A program made the position numbers and the translations under genes. Of a stretch of 64,000 nucleotides of DNA, positions 1 to 11,599 are shown piece after piece; the stretch's first letter is position 1; each line of letters begins with the position of its first letter. Under the pieces are notes generated by a model, which did not search any database, was not told where the DNA came from, and saw nothing but the letters and a program-made list of their open reading frames with translations. The DNA comes from Annona cherimola (taxonomy: Eukaryota; Streptophyta; Magnoliopsida; Magnoliales; Annonaceae). The stretch covers positions 1,681,501-1,745,500 of the forward strand of contig CM059974.1 in NCBI GenBank assembly GCA_030490835.1. The letters run 5' to 3'.

Positions 1-1410
1 TGTGTTTGAATCGACATCCCAATCTCAAAGCCCTATATTCTATACTATATGGAGGAGAGAGAGAGTGAATGAGTGTGTGTGTGTGTATGGAAATTAATTC
101 AGTGCATGTGATTGCACTGTACAATCCACGCACTGTGGGATCCACTTTATCATTAATAAGAAATCTACTTTACCCATTATATTTAGAATTATTCACTTTA
201 TTAGCATACCAGTTTTCATCCAAATCGACCATATGCGTGAGGCCCATCTTAAAATGGTGCAAAATCAATGTAAAAAAATAGCTTAATATAAATATCAAAT
301 TTAAAGTTGTATTTTCAACATCTAAATCATCTAAAATATGTTTTTTACATAGATACATGATCGTATAATGTATTACCACATTTCAATATGTATGAAACCC
401 ATTTTGCTACGGATTGCACTGAAAATATGGTGCAATCCGTCTGCACATGAAGGGTTCTTTCTCTATGTATATATTTATGAGAACTCAGTCTTGTCCGTCT
501 CGTTCTAGGTGACTCCTTCCTATACACTATAACTAGATAAACCGCGTCATAATTACAGTGCAATCCATTGCAAAAGGGGCCCTATATGTATTAAAATATA
601 ATAATACTTATATACTCATTTGTCGATGTAAAAACAATGTTTTTAATAGTCTAAATGTTGAGAATGCAACATTAAGATCGACATTTATATCAAATTATTT
701 ATCGCATTCTTTTCGTACCATTTTAAGATGTGGCCCATGTGCATATGTAATTTGGATGAAAATTGGTATGATATTAAAATAAATGATTCTAAATATAATG
801 AGTAGAGTGAATGTTAATTTCATTATCATGTGGGACCCATTTGCAATGGTCTGCCCTGTAATTATGATGCAATCCGTCTACACTTGATTATTTTTCTATA
901 TGCATGTATATATTGGGAAATGCTTCTATGAAACCCTTCTTCTATGTTACCATTTCCATTTTAACATTTTGATAGCTGATGGAAAATCCGCTCCATCTAT
1001 TGTATTTGACATCATTTATAATATCTTGGCAACTCTTTCACTTGTCTGGTATCACTATGCATGTGCCCCATTTACAGATGTGTATATACATATATCGGGA
1101 ATGCTTCTATAAAAACCCTCTTATATGTTACCCTCTCCCTTTTTAACAATTTGATGGAAAATCCACTCCATCTATTGTATTTGGCTTCATTTAAAATATC
1201 TTCAAAATCCTTTTACTTGTCTAATATCACTTTGCTTGGGCTCCATTTGTAAATGTATAAAATCAACACAATAAAATTATTTAATGCTAAAATGTTATTT
1301 TTAAAATAGTGTCTTCAACATCTAAATTGTACTTTGATAAATGATTCTATGATGTATTATTATATTCTAATGCATGTGTGAATGGATTTAAGTGTTTTTA
1401 TAATTACACA

Positions 1411-1450
<40 letters not shown>

Positions 1451-4400
1451 AGCAAATGTAACCTATTTATGTACTTGATTTGGATGAAACATGATCTACT
1501 AGATAAGCAAATGATGTTAAATACAATAAATGGATTAACTTTTCTATCAAGCATCAATAACTTAAAAATTAAAGGGGGTTACATGGGACCACTTCTGTAT
1601 AACTCAGTTATATAAACTCAGAGCCCATATACATACATACGAAGAGAGAAAACTTATTTTATGCATTTACATGCACCATAAGTTATTGTGCATTTGGCTT
1701 AAAATGGGCCCCACATGATCATAAAATGTACATCTACTCCACCATTATATTAGAATTATTTTTTTATTAATATATCAATTTTTATTCAAATTGGATATGT
1801 ATATGGGCCCCATCTGAAAATGATACAAAATCAACGTCATAAAATAGTTTGATATAAATACTAATTTTAAAGTTGTTTTTTCAACTTATAAACTATCTTA
1901 GATATAATGTATATGTGGATATATGATTGTGTAAAGTATTAATACTTTTGAATGTATGCAGGGCCCATTTTGAGTCAAATGCACCGTAACTTATGGTACA
2001 CGTAAATGCATTGGCTCATATCTTATATATATATAGGGCTCCCCTTCTATGTAACTAGATTACATAAAAGTAGACCTAAGTAACCCCTTCAAAATCTATG
2101 ATTTTGATCTTTTATAGAAAATTTAATCTAGTTATTGTATTTAACATCATTTATTTATCTAGGGGATCAAGTTTCATCCTAATCAAATATGTTTATGGGC
2201 CACATTTGTTAGAAAATGTATATATTCATGTGTAAATTATGAAAAATACTAAAATATCAATTTTAAAGTAGTATTTTCGACATCTAAACAGCCCAAAATA
2301 TCATTTCTATGTACATAAATGATTCTATAAAATATTATTACATTCTAATACATGTATAAATAGATCTAAGCGTTTTTCATGATTTACACATGAATATTTT
2401 TTTTTCGAACAAATGTGGCCCATAAGCATACTTGATTGGAATGAAACTTGGTCTCTTAGATAAATAAATGATTTTAAATACAATTAATGGATTGGATTTT
2501 TCACAAAGGATCAAAATCTTAAATTTTGAAGGCGTTACATGAGTCCACTTTTATGTAACCCTGTTACATAGAAGTGGGACCGTGTATATATATGTGTGTG
2601 TATAAGCTTCACTTTTATGTAGTTGGGTTATATAGAAGGGGTCTCATATAATCCCTTCAATTTTTAAGTTTTTGATGCTTGATAGAAAATTCAATCTATT
2701 CATTGTACATGTATACACACATGGTCCGCTTACATAGAAGCGATCCCATGTAATCCCCTCAATTTTTAAGTTTTTGATGTTTGACAAAAAATTCAATCTA
2801 TTCATTGTATTTAACATCACTTGTTTATCTAGCAGATCAAGTTTCATCTAAATCAAATTTATGCATAGGCTACATTTGCTCAAAAATAGATATATTAATG
2901 TGTAAATTATGAAAGACATTTAGATTTATTCACACATGTATTGGAATATAATAATACTTTATAGAATCATTTATGGAGATACGGTTTAGATGTTGAAAAT
3001 ACTACTGTAAAATTGATATTTCAGCATTAAATCATTTTATTGCGTTGATTTTATACATTTGTAGATAGGGCTTATGCATAGTGATACTAAACAAGTGAAA
3101 GGGTTTCCAAAATACCGTAAATTATATAGATTGAATGAATTTTCCATCAACCATTAAAATGTAAAAAATAAAAGGGTTACGTAGAAAAAGAATTTCACAG
3201 AAGCTAGCCTATATAGATATATGTATATATAAATCGGTCCAATATATGCAACTGTACCATGCAATCTATACATTGTGGGCCCACTTGATCATGAATAAAA
3301 ACTCTACCACACTTATCGTATTTAAAATTATTTGCTTTATTGTTTAAAATTATACAAATAACGACATTGTTTAATGCAAATGTCAATTTTAAAATGGTAT
3401 TTTCAACATCTAAATTATGTCAAATATGATTTTTATATTTATAAATGATTGTGTAAAGTATCATAACATTCTAATATATGTGGAGCCTATTTTTGGGTGG
3501 ACTACATTGTAATTGCGGTGCAGTGTGTCTAACCGTTAGCATCTCTCTCTATATGTACATACTCTCTTCTATATATGCCTATATATAAGACATTGTTGCA
3601 GTGCATGTGATTGCATTGTGGGCCCCATGTGATCATGAATAAGAAATTTACCTCATCCATTGTATTTAAAATTATTCACTTCATTAGCATACCAATTTTC
3701 ATCCAAATCCATCATCTGTATAGAGCTTGTCTTAAAATGATACAAAATCAATATAATAAAATTGTTTAACGTAAATATCAATTTTAAAGTGATATTTTCA
3801 ACATCTTTTATATGGATAAATAACATTCTGATATGCGTGGAGCCCATTTACAGTGGACTACACCATAATTACGATATAGTCCATCCGAACAGTAGCATAT
3901 CTCATATATATTATTATATGAGTCTGACTTTTATACATTTAAAGGTACCAATTTACTTCAGTACTCCTCGTTTAGTTTAAGATTTATTTTGATGATTTTA
4001 TTAAATCTAATCCATCCATTGTATTTAGCATAATATATTTATGTAGATACCAAAAATTATCTCAATCTATAACTTGGGTCATTCTCAAAAGTAATAATTA
4101 CTTAAGAGTGACTTTAAATCCATTAAAAATGATTTGTTTATTATAAGGACCCATGAGATCTCAATTTAATATCTAGAACATTTACAATATTCATTCTACT
4201 TAGATTAATGATTCTATAGAATTTTATAATATTCTAAAACCTCGATGTATAGATTCAAGTGATTTTCTAAATTTGTATACATTTTTAGAAGATGCGACAC
4301 ACACATACATTGATATGATTTTTGGTGACTAAGTAAAACAAATAATTTTAAATAATGGAGATGCTTCGGTGAAACTTTCTTTTTATGTAACGTAATAAAA

Positions 4401-4730
4401 TAATTTGATGTTAAATATCAATTTTTAATTATCATTTTTAACATCTAAACTATCTAAAATATCATTACTACATGGATAAATGTTCTATAAAGTATTGTTA
4501 TATTTCAATACATATATAAATTGATCTAAGCATTTTCCTTAATTTATACATGAATGCACTTACTTTTGAGCAAATGTGTCCTATGCACCTATTGAATTTC
4601 GATAAAACTTAGTCTCTCAACTAAACAAATAATGTTAAATATAATGAATGAATTGGATTTTCCATCAAGCATCAAAATCTTAAAATTTTGAAAGGGTTAC
4701 ATGGAAGAACTTATATATGAGAAATAGGAG
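1..4730. repeat. Dense cluster of degenerate MITE copies in both orientations
   Basis: No gene seen. The stretch is built from overlapping diverged copies of two related foldback families. One has the recurring phrases GATTGCACTG near its ends, CATCCATTGTATTTAAAATT, CATCCAAATC, TTTTCAACATCTAAA and GGGCCCCA (for example about 99-560, 560-900, 1690-2010, 3240-3560, 3595-3900). The other has ends with CTTCTATGTAAC and inner phrases ATTTAACATCATTTGTTTA and GGATCAAGTTTCATC (about 2030-2590, 2600-3200). A near tandem pair lies at 905-1080 and 1084-1260. Short open frames here are chance. Confidence 0.75.
1413..1446. repeat. (TA)n microsatellite
   Basis: An uninterrupted run of about 17 TA units inside the MITE cluster. 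It produces mirror open frames on both strands that mean nothing. Confidence 0.9.
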
Positions 4731-7015
4731 AGACCGTTGAGACAGCTCAAACGCTGCATGGACTCTACTGGGCTTGGTGGGGATATTGGGCTTTGCGATG
4801 TTACTGAGCCTGGTGATCAGCAGGTGGGTTCTGGTCAGAAGTCACGGTTATGGGCTTAGGCCCAGGTGTACTATCAAGCCATGTCCACTTTGGGAGTAAG
4901 GAGCCTAACGCAATATGGCTGGGTAAGTGGCAGCTTGACATTGTGCCGGGTGGTAAATGAGCTGGATGCGTTGTCAAATGGGAGTGTTCCACGTGTCTGC
5001 TCTGCTGACGTGCTAGTTGGCTGCCAGGCTTATAAATGGGCTTGTTCGAGTTCACTTGTTGTAGTTGGCGAGTCTATGTTTTTGAATTCATTTGTTCTTT
5101 TCCTGCTACTTTTCCCTTGCGAGTTTCATCCATTTTCAGATATTTGATTTTAAAAAAAATATCTGCAAATTCTTTATCAATGTGAGCTTGAAACCTAACA
5201 GAACGTAGGAGATAATATCATTGGAAGATCCCTCTAGAAGAAATGGATTTCAGCATTTGGAATTGGTTTGATTCTAAAAAGCCTCGCGATCTTGTATGGG
5301 CAATAAGGGTAGGCAAAACAAAAACAAAAAACGAAAAACAAAAAAAAAAAAAAAAATTATTCTTTGTTTTTTATAAACATGTGAACCTCACCTAGATTTT
5401 CCTTGTGAGATTTGACAAAATTTTGAATTTGTTTGGCATTATATTTTGATTGTGAAAAAAAAAAAAAAAAAAAGGGGCATAGGTATATGTACTCTTACAT
5501 ATTTTTAAGACATAAGCCTTCTAAAAAAAGCAACTTTGGTCTGGATAATCGTATGCATGCGTTCATTCCATTATTTGATAGGGGCACCCACAATGTAATG
5601 TCAATATCGCATTAACTTATGTCTTGGCTTCAGATTTTACAGTTTTGCCTGTTGGAAGTTTGGGATCACCAAAAATCATCATAAATGGACCGCACTCTGA
5701 CCCCTTGGTTTACCACATGGATAGTTTCCTGTGGCCCAACCATACAGCCAGCATTTTGCCACATCATGCAGCAAGATTAAGTTGTCACTTGTCACCCACT
5801 GAATGAACTGGACAGTCAACATCAAATCGTGAGTGTCTCCATATTCTGAAGATAAGAGCTGACTGTTGAGCAGGAAGGGAATAGGAAGACCCAAATGGCA
5901 TTGGGAACTAATAGTGAAGAAATGCTTGCGTCTTATTGTTTAAATTGCTGTAATTACCAATAGAACCGAATTTATGTGAGCACCTGTTGGTTTGGTTGTT
6001 GTGAGGGTGTGTGTTTTCTATTTTGTAGGTAAGAGGTGTTTGAGGCTAGTATCGAAGCGCCATACCATTTTGATTGTTCATTCCCTCTTGTGTTTCTGTA
6101 CTTATTTTTCCTGTTGTATTACCAAAAATATGGCACTTTATGAGATCCACTGGTTCAGCTTTATCATTTCAGATCTGGTTTCCTTTTTTGCTTTCTTTCT
6201 AAAGAATACAAGTATACAACCATGACTTCTGCTGTTGTGCAGCAGGTAGTGGCATGCAACAGTGCAATACGAAAAGATTTCCGGCTTCCCTGGGATGGTG
6301 AATGTCTACATAAGAGTAGGGCTCCCATTTTAGGAAGCTTAAGAGTTTTGAGTGTATATGTAGATAAGTGATGCTCTCATTAGCTTCTTGTGGATCGGAC
6401 CCTGTCAACCTGTGTGTTCTACAGGATTCCATGAATGGGCGGTTTTGTGAATTGTTTTTTTTTTGGCCTGCTCATGTTATCTACAGATTTTATTTTATTT
6501 TTTTTTGCTTGCTTTGTTTCCTTTTTCCCTGTTGGATTATCTGAAATCAGAAAAGTATCCCCCCTTGATGTTTGAAAGTCACCAACTTCTGCGCGAAGAA
6601 GTCAAGAAAGAGAGGAATTGTTCTAACTTTTGCTTGGTGGGAGAGAATTTCCTATCTTTATAACATGTAAAGAAACACAGACTTTCCTTGTTAAAAAAAA
6701 GAAAGAAAGACTTTCCTATCTTTATTTTCGTCACTCATAATCGGGGCCCCTTAATCTTGCGAGCGTCTCTCGTACAAGCTAGCTATAAATGATTCGTTAA
6801 CCGTAATATATCTGTAATCAGGAAAGTATTGTTATAATTTTGGGAGTGGCCTACAAATACTTCTAATTTATAAATTTATAATTTTTGTGAATAGAAGGAG
6901 ATGATTCCACAATAATGTGGACACACTTGCAATTTACTTCAACTGTGTGGACACATGGTATATTTATAAATTGTTGGACGTAGTTGCGATATTGGGAAAA
7001 TTATGTAGGCATATA
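4731..7015. other. Less repetitive stretch, no confident gene; two exon-like segments
   Basis: Richer in G+C than its surroundings and lacking the MITE phrases. Two short segments look like possible exons of an unidentified gene on the + strand: 5243-5308, which opens MDFSIWNWFDSKKPRD and ends at a good donor, and 6243-6371, which follows a TTGTGCAG acceptor, stays open for 43 codons (VVACNSAIRKDFRLPW and on) and ends in TGA. They are not joined by anything I can place, and I do not recognise the protein. They could be the 3' end of a gene, a gene fragment or chance. A-rich runs at 5336-5357 and 5456-5473 may be old retroposition tails. Confidence 0.3.
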
Positions 7016-7290
7016 TGCAAGACCACGGGCTGCAGTGCATACAACCATTTTTTTTTTTTTTCGAAAATGTTTTTACAAAACGGTTAATATAAGTGTATTT
7101 AATATATATATATCAATTTTTACCAAAATAAATTACTAAAATGCCACTGATTTTTAAAAATCTAAAAAAAAATATCTAAAAATTTCCAAAATTGGTAAAA
7201 ATTGATATATATGTTAAATACACATAGATTAACAGTTTCATGAAAAAAATTTCAAAAAATAGGTATAATACACCCGGGTGCATACGATGG
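7016..7290. mobile_element. Foldback MITE (family D)
   Basis: A palindromic element: the centre GATTTTTAAAAATC-like core near 7150 is flanked by matching arms (ATATATCAATTTTTACCAAA against TTTGGTAAAAATTGATATAT), and the ends carry a GTGCATAC motif in inverted order. A relative lies in intron 7 (22945-23165), and shorter related pieces at 13760-13950 and in the palindrome at 58930-60118. Confidence 0.65.
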
Positions 7291-8225
7291 CAATCCCAAG
7301 ACGATACCCATACCTTAACTGTAGAGAAATTCTGCTTTTTAGTTGTTTACGTGGCTGTTCTGAGACAAATTGCAGAGATTTGCTGCAGGGAGTGTGCGGC
7401 CACTCAAGGATCTAGTAAAATTTCTCCGACCTCTGATTTTGCAACTTCCAATTTTCCAGTGTCGGAAAAGAGTTTGCTGGGATGCAGGTTCTTGAAAAGA
7501 TCGCTTTCCACTGTCAAAGAAGCCAGCTTGAAATAGACGCCGATTTTTAGATTTGTTCGCATGAAGAGGGAATATTCTTTGTATTAGGATGGAATGGAAT
7601 TTCATATTTTTCTCAAAGAAATTTTCTCCGTTCATAAAAAAATAATAATGTAATTTTTTTTCATTTTCAATGCAATTTTTCTCAATCTCAATGCATTTTA
7701 TCTGATTTTTTTTACACAACGACACTTTTTTTTTTTATTTTTTTTTATCATACATTCTCATACTACCATCATCCCATTTAAGGTGCTAAATTTGTGGATT
7801 TTGAAAGGAGAAGAATGTTTTATGCATTACTGGCTGTGTTTTTAAGTGTTAACACGCATACGTGGCGGATTTTGACATGGATTTGTCGGAAACCGTCCGA
7901 ATGCCGTGCTGATTTTGAGTGGTCAGTTGCAATTTGCGCGTAAAGTGCTGTCGTTTCTTCACGGCAAAGGCTTTGACTAGGAGCAGAAAATCGGGTCATC
8001 GTGATTCGTGACTCGTGCTGAGTCAGTCTTGATTTGCTCCACGTTCCCTCTAGTTTTGACGGACCTATAAACGGAGGGGGGGGGGGGGGGGGGGGGGGGG
8101 CTTTTTTTCCTTTTATTTGCTGGTTTGTTTTTACTAAACTATGCATCTTGCCATTCATGACTACCAATGATGCTGACGAGTTCACGAAAAAATCGTTAAT
8201 TCGGACTAATGTCAGTTTTTATTAG
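7291..8225. other. Low-copy stretch with G homopolymer, no recognised gene
   Basis: The + strand frame at 7240-7536 and the antisense frame at 7339-7725 were inspected and match nothing I know; neither has a clear start context or splice signals. The tract 7830-8070 is G+C-richer and ends in a run of 25 G (8076-8100). I see no MITE ends in it. Confidence 0.4.
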
Positions 8226-8825
8226 TCAGCGCTAAAAAGTTATATTTCTAAAAGTTTTTTAAGATTTTTTATGAAAATATTTTTTTCAATATTATTCGAC
8301 TATATAAGTTTTACAAATTTAGTTGTGTTTACATTTTGTTACCAAAAGTCAGCACTTTTGTACGTTTTTCTTACACAAAATAGTTTTGTAGTTAAAATGA
8401 CTTAAACATCTCTCAAAATATTAAATTTTTAATGAAAACTATATTCCGACAAAAAATTATAAAACTTGATATAAAAATTAAATAATATATTTCATTCATT
8501 TTTTTATATATTTTCATATAGCTACTTTATTTATTCCTACTTTATTTTAATTTTATATGAATGTGTTTGATAATCATAAAAAATATTAATTTAAAACTTT
8601 TCATTCTTTACAACTAGCATATTTTTTAATTATTTTTCGTATCTTCCCATATAATTACTATATTTTTCAATAATTTCTTTGCGACTAATCGTACAATTAT
8701 ACTATCTATTTTAATTTTATTATTGTTTTCATTATTATTCCTATCATATTACATCATTTTTCCCGTTTCAAAAAATACATCAAATGCCCAAACACAACGT
8801 TTATGTCATACGAGAATGTTTACAT
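8226..8825. mobile_element. Tourist-like MITE family copy (8561-8799) with flanking decayed copy
   Basis: Starts ATGTGTTTGATAATCA and ends GCCCAAACACAACG, the family's inverted termini. Inside are the family phrases for CATATAATTA, ATTTTAATTTTATT and TCATATTACATCATTTTTCC. The left 330 bases hold fragments of a more decayed copy. Confidence 0.55.
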
Positions 8826-8829
8826 GAAA

Positions 8830-9445
8830 TTGGATTTTATAAAAGTGATTTCGCATAATCTCATTTATTTTTAAAATGTTAATGATTGATGCAAAATTTA
8901 ATCAATTCATTGTATTTAACATCATTTGTGTTAGTCACGTAATCAAGTTCATCTAAATTCAATACATGCATAAGCCACATTTGCTCAAAAAATATATATT
9001 AATGTGTAAATATTGAAAAAAATGCTTAGATTTATTCGCTTAACTATGAAAAATATATAGATTCATTCATATATGTATTATATATAATACTACTTTATAA
9101 AATCATTTATCCATATAGTAGTGATATTTTACATGGTTTAGATATTGAAAATACTACTCAAAATTTAATATTTATCATTAAATTATTTTATTATGTTGAT
9201 TTTGCACATTTGTGATTGAGGCCTATATACAGTAAAATTAGATATTGAAAATACTGCTCAAAAATTAATATTTATCATTAAATTATTTCATTATGTTGAT
9301 TTTGCACATTTGTGATTCAGGCCTATATATAGTAAAGTTAAATAAATAAAAAAAAATTCATGATAATATGAATAATGCTAAATATAATAAATTGAGCGAA
9401 TTTTTATCAAGATGTTAAAAGAAAAAAAAATTTATAGAAGATGAG
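8830..9445. mobile_element. Foldback MITE (family B), internally duplicated
   Basis: Starts with ATTGGATTTTATAAAAGTGATTTC and runs through TTGATGCAAAATTTAATCAA, ATTTAACATCATTTGTG and CATTTGCTCAAAAAATATAT, the same order as the full copy at 29215-29785. A 98-bp internal piece (TTAGATATTGAAAATACT to GGCCTATATACAGTAAA) is present twice in tandem at about 9139-9236 and 9237-9336, nearly identical, so the duplication is younger than the element. Confidence 0.65.
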
Positions 9446-9594
9446 TGTCGTAAAAGTATCCCTGCAATCCATTCGAGACGAGTGTAATAAAAGTATCCCT
9501 GTGATCCGTTCCATAAGAGGTTAATTTGCACATTCGTCCATAGGAAATATTTCTGTGATGCTAGTCGCATCAAAAATTTTAGTATAATAACTTG

Positions 9595-10835
9595 TCATAC
9601 CATTTCCAAAATCACATAATTAGAAACAACCACATGAATACGCACTCGAGATAATTTTAAAAGCCACGTTCTTTCTATATATATATCTGCTAGAGAAATA
9701 TTATACACGACATACAATTGTTCAAAACTCAGGAGTTCAAACACAAATAATGCCCTCAAAATATTAAATAATAAAGTTTTTAGGTCTAAAGGTGTCATTT
9801 TAGGAATTTTGCCAAATACCCTCCGAAATTGCATATTATGATATTGTGCCTCGTGTGTTTTGATATTTTTATAATCAGACTATCATTTTCAAGTAATTGC
9901 AAAACTACCCATACACACTAAATCACATAAATCGATACCACCACATGAATGCACACTCTAGATGATTTTAAAAGTCATATTCTTTCTATATGTATATCTG
10001 CTAAAAAAATATTATACACGCATACAATTTGTTCAAACACAGATAATCCCCCCAAAATATTAAATAATAAGGTGTTTAGGTCTAAAGGTGTCATTTTAGG
10101 GATTTTGCAAAATACCCTCCGAAATTGCATATTATGATATTGTGCCTCGTGTGTTTTGATATTTTTCTAATTAGACTACCATTTTCAAGTAATTGCAAAA
10201 CTAAGCTAAATCACATAAATTGATACCACCACGTGAATGCACACTCGATATGATTTTAAAAGTCATGTTCTTTCTATATGTATACCTGCTAAAAAAATAT
10301 TATACACGCATATAATTTGTTCAAAATTCAAGAGTTCAAACACAGATAATCCCCCCAAAATATTAAATAATAAGGTGTTTAGATCTAAAGGTGTTATTTT
10401 AGGGATTTTGCAAAATACCCTCCGAAATTGCATATTATGATATTGTGCCTCGTGTGTGTTTTGATATTTTTCTAATCAGACTGCCATTTTCAAGTAATTG
10501 CGAAACGAACCATACACACTAAATCACATAAATTGATACCACCACATGAATGCACACTCGAGATGATTTTAAAAGTCATATTCTTCCTGTATGTATATCT
10601 GCTAAAAAAATATTATACATGCATACAATTTGTTCAAAACTCAAGAGTTCAAACACAAATAATCACCTCAAAATATTAAATAATAAGGTTTTTAGGTCTA
10701 AATGTGTCATTTTAGGGATTTTGGAAAATACCCTCCCAAATTGCATATTATGATATTGTGCCTTGTGTGTTATGATAATCTTCTAATCAAATTACCATTT
10801 TCAAGTAATTACAAAACTAACCATACACGCTAAAA
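9595..10835 (+). repeat. Four-unit tandem repeat, about 310 bp per unit
   Basis: Units begin with AAATCACATAA at about 9608, 9920, 10208 and 10521 (steps of 312, 288 and 313 bases). Unit 2 lacks a short piece in its middle (the CAAGAGTTCAAACACA part is shortened). Each unit contains the same 62-67 codon open frame ending NTLRNCIL or close to it; the start codon is lost in unit 1 (ATACGCACT) but its frame stays open. Substitutions between units change amino acids freely, so I read it as satellite-like DNA and not a gene family. Confidence 0.85.
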
Positions 10836-10969
10836 TAAACTAAACAACACATAAATATAATTTATCTTGAGAGTACATTTGGAGTTTTAAAGAGAAAACA
10901 TAGGTCAGTAAAAGATCACAGACGATTATTCACTTTGATTTTGGTTGGGAACAAGTAAAACCACTTGAT

Positions 10970-11512
10970 ATTGGATGCGTCTGAGAAGTGTTTAGCCATT
11001 AGAAGAAAATGTCAAGTTAAAATTTTTCAATCTAAAATTTACACTTTTCTTGACTACCGTATTTTAGAATTGTTTATTTAGATATTCCTATACAATTATT
11101 TTGTTTTTTAATTATTCATACACAACTATCCATATAATTAACCTATCTATTTTAACTTTACTCTCTTTACACATTGTCATTATTTTTATTATATAATATC
11201 ATTTTCTATCAATTTAACAACATTTACAAAAAAAACTTTTTATCCAAAAGTTTTATCATTTTCCAAATACATCATTGGATAAAAAAATTATTGTAAATTT
11301 TTTTGAAATACAATAAAATAATGTATTATGATAAGAGTAATAAATATATTAAAATTAAAATAGATATAATAGTTGTATGGTCAATTGAATGGAAATGATT
11401 AAAAATATGGTAATTTATAAAAATATGTGAATAAATAATTGAAAAATATGTCAGTTATGTAGAACGAAAAGTTTTGGTTTGAAAATTTGTAGTGTTAAAC
11501 AAACACTCCAAT
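10970..11512. mobile_element. Two Tourist-like MITE copies, forward then reverse
   Basis: The first (about 10985-11280) reads in the forward sense with AATTAACCTATCTATTTTAAC and ATTTTCTATCAATTTAACAA; the second (about 11281-11509) is the reverse complement with AAAATTAAAATAGATATAAT and ends AACAAACACTCC. They meet tail to tail. Confidence 0.6.
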
Positions 11513-11599
11513 GACTTTATTGAGTTAATTCTAAATACGATTGCAACTTATGTCCGTATTTTAAAATATAATCACATATCTATAAAAATGACGTAGATG

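Noticed and set aside
7240..7725. Overlapping sense and antisense frames as a gene
   Set aside because: The left part lies in a foldback MITE, the right part is low complexity, and neither strand resembles a known protein.
9949..10753. Three similar short proteins in a row as a small gene family
   Set aside because: They are the same frame in successive units of a tandem repeat, with many amino-acid changes and no domain, promoter or splice evidence.
9595..10835. CRISPR-like array
   Set aside because: Units are about 310 bp and repeat along their full length, with no short repeat and unique spacer pattern, in a plant genome.
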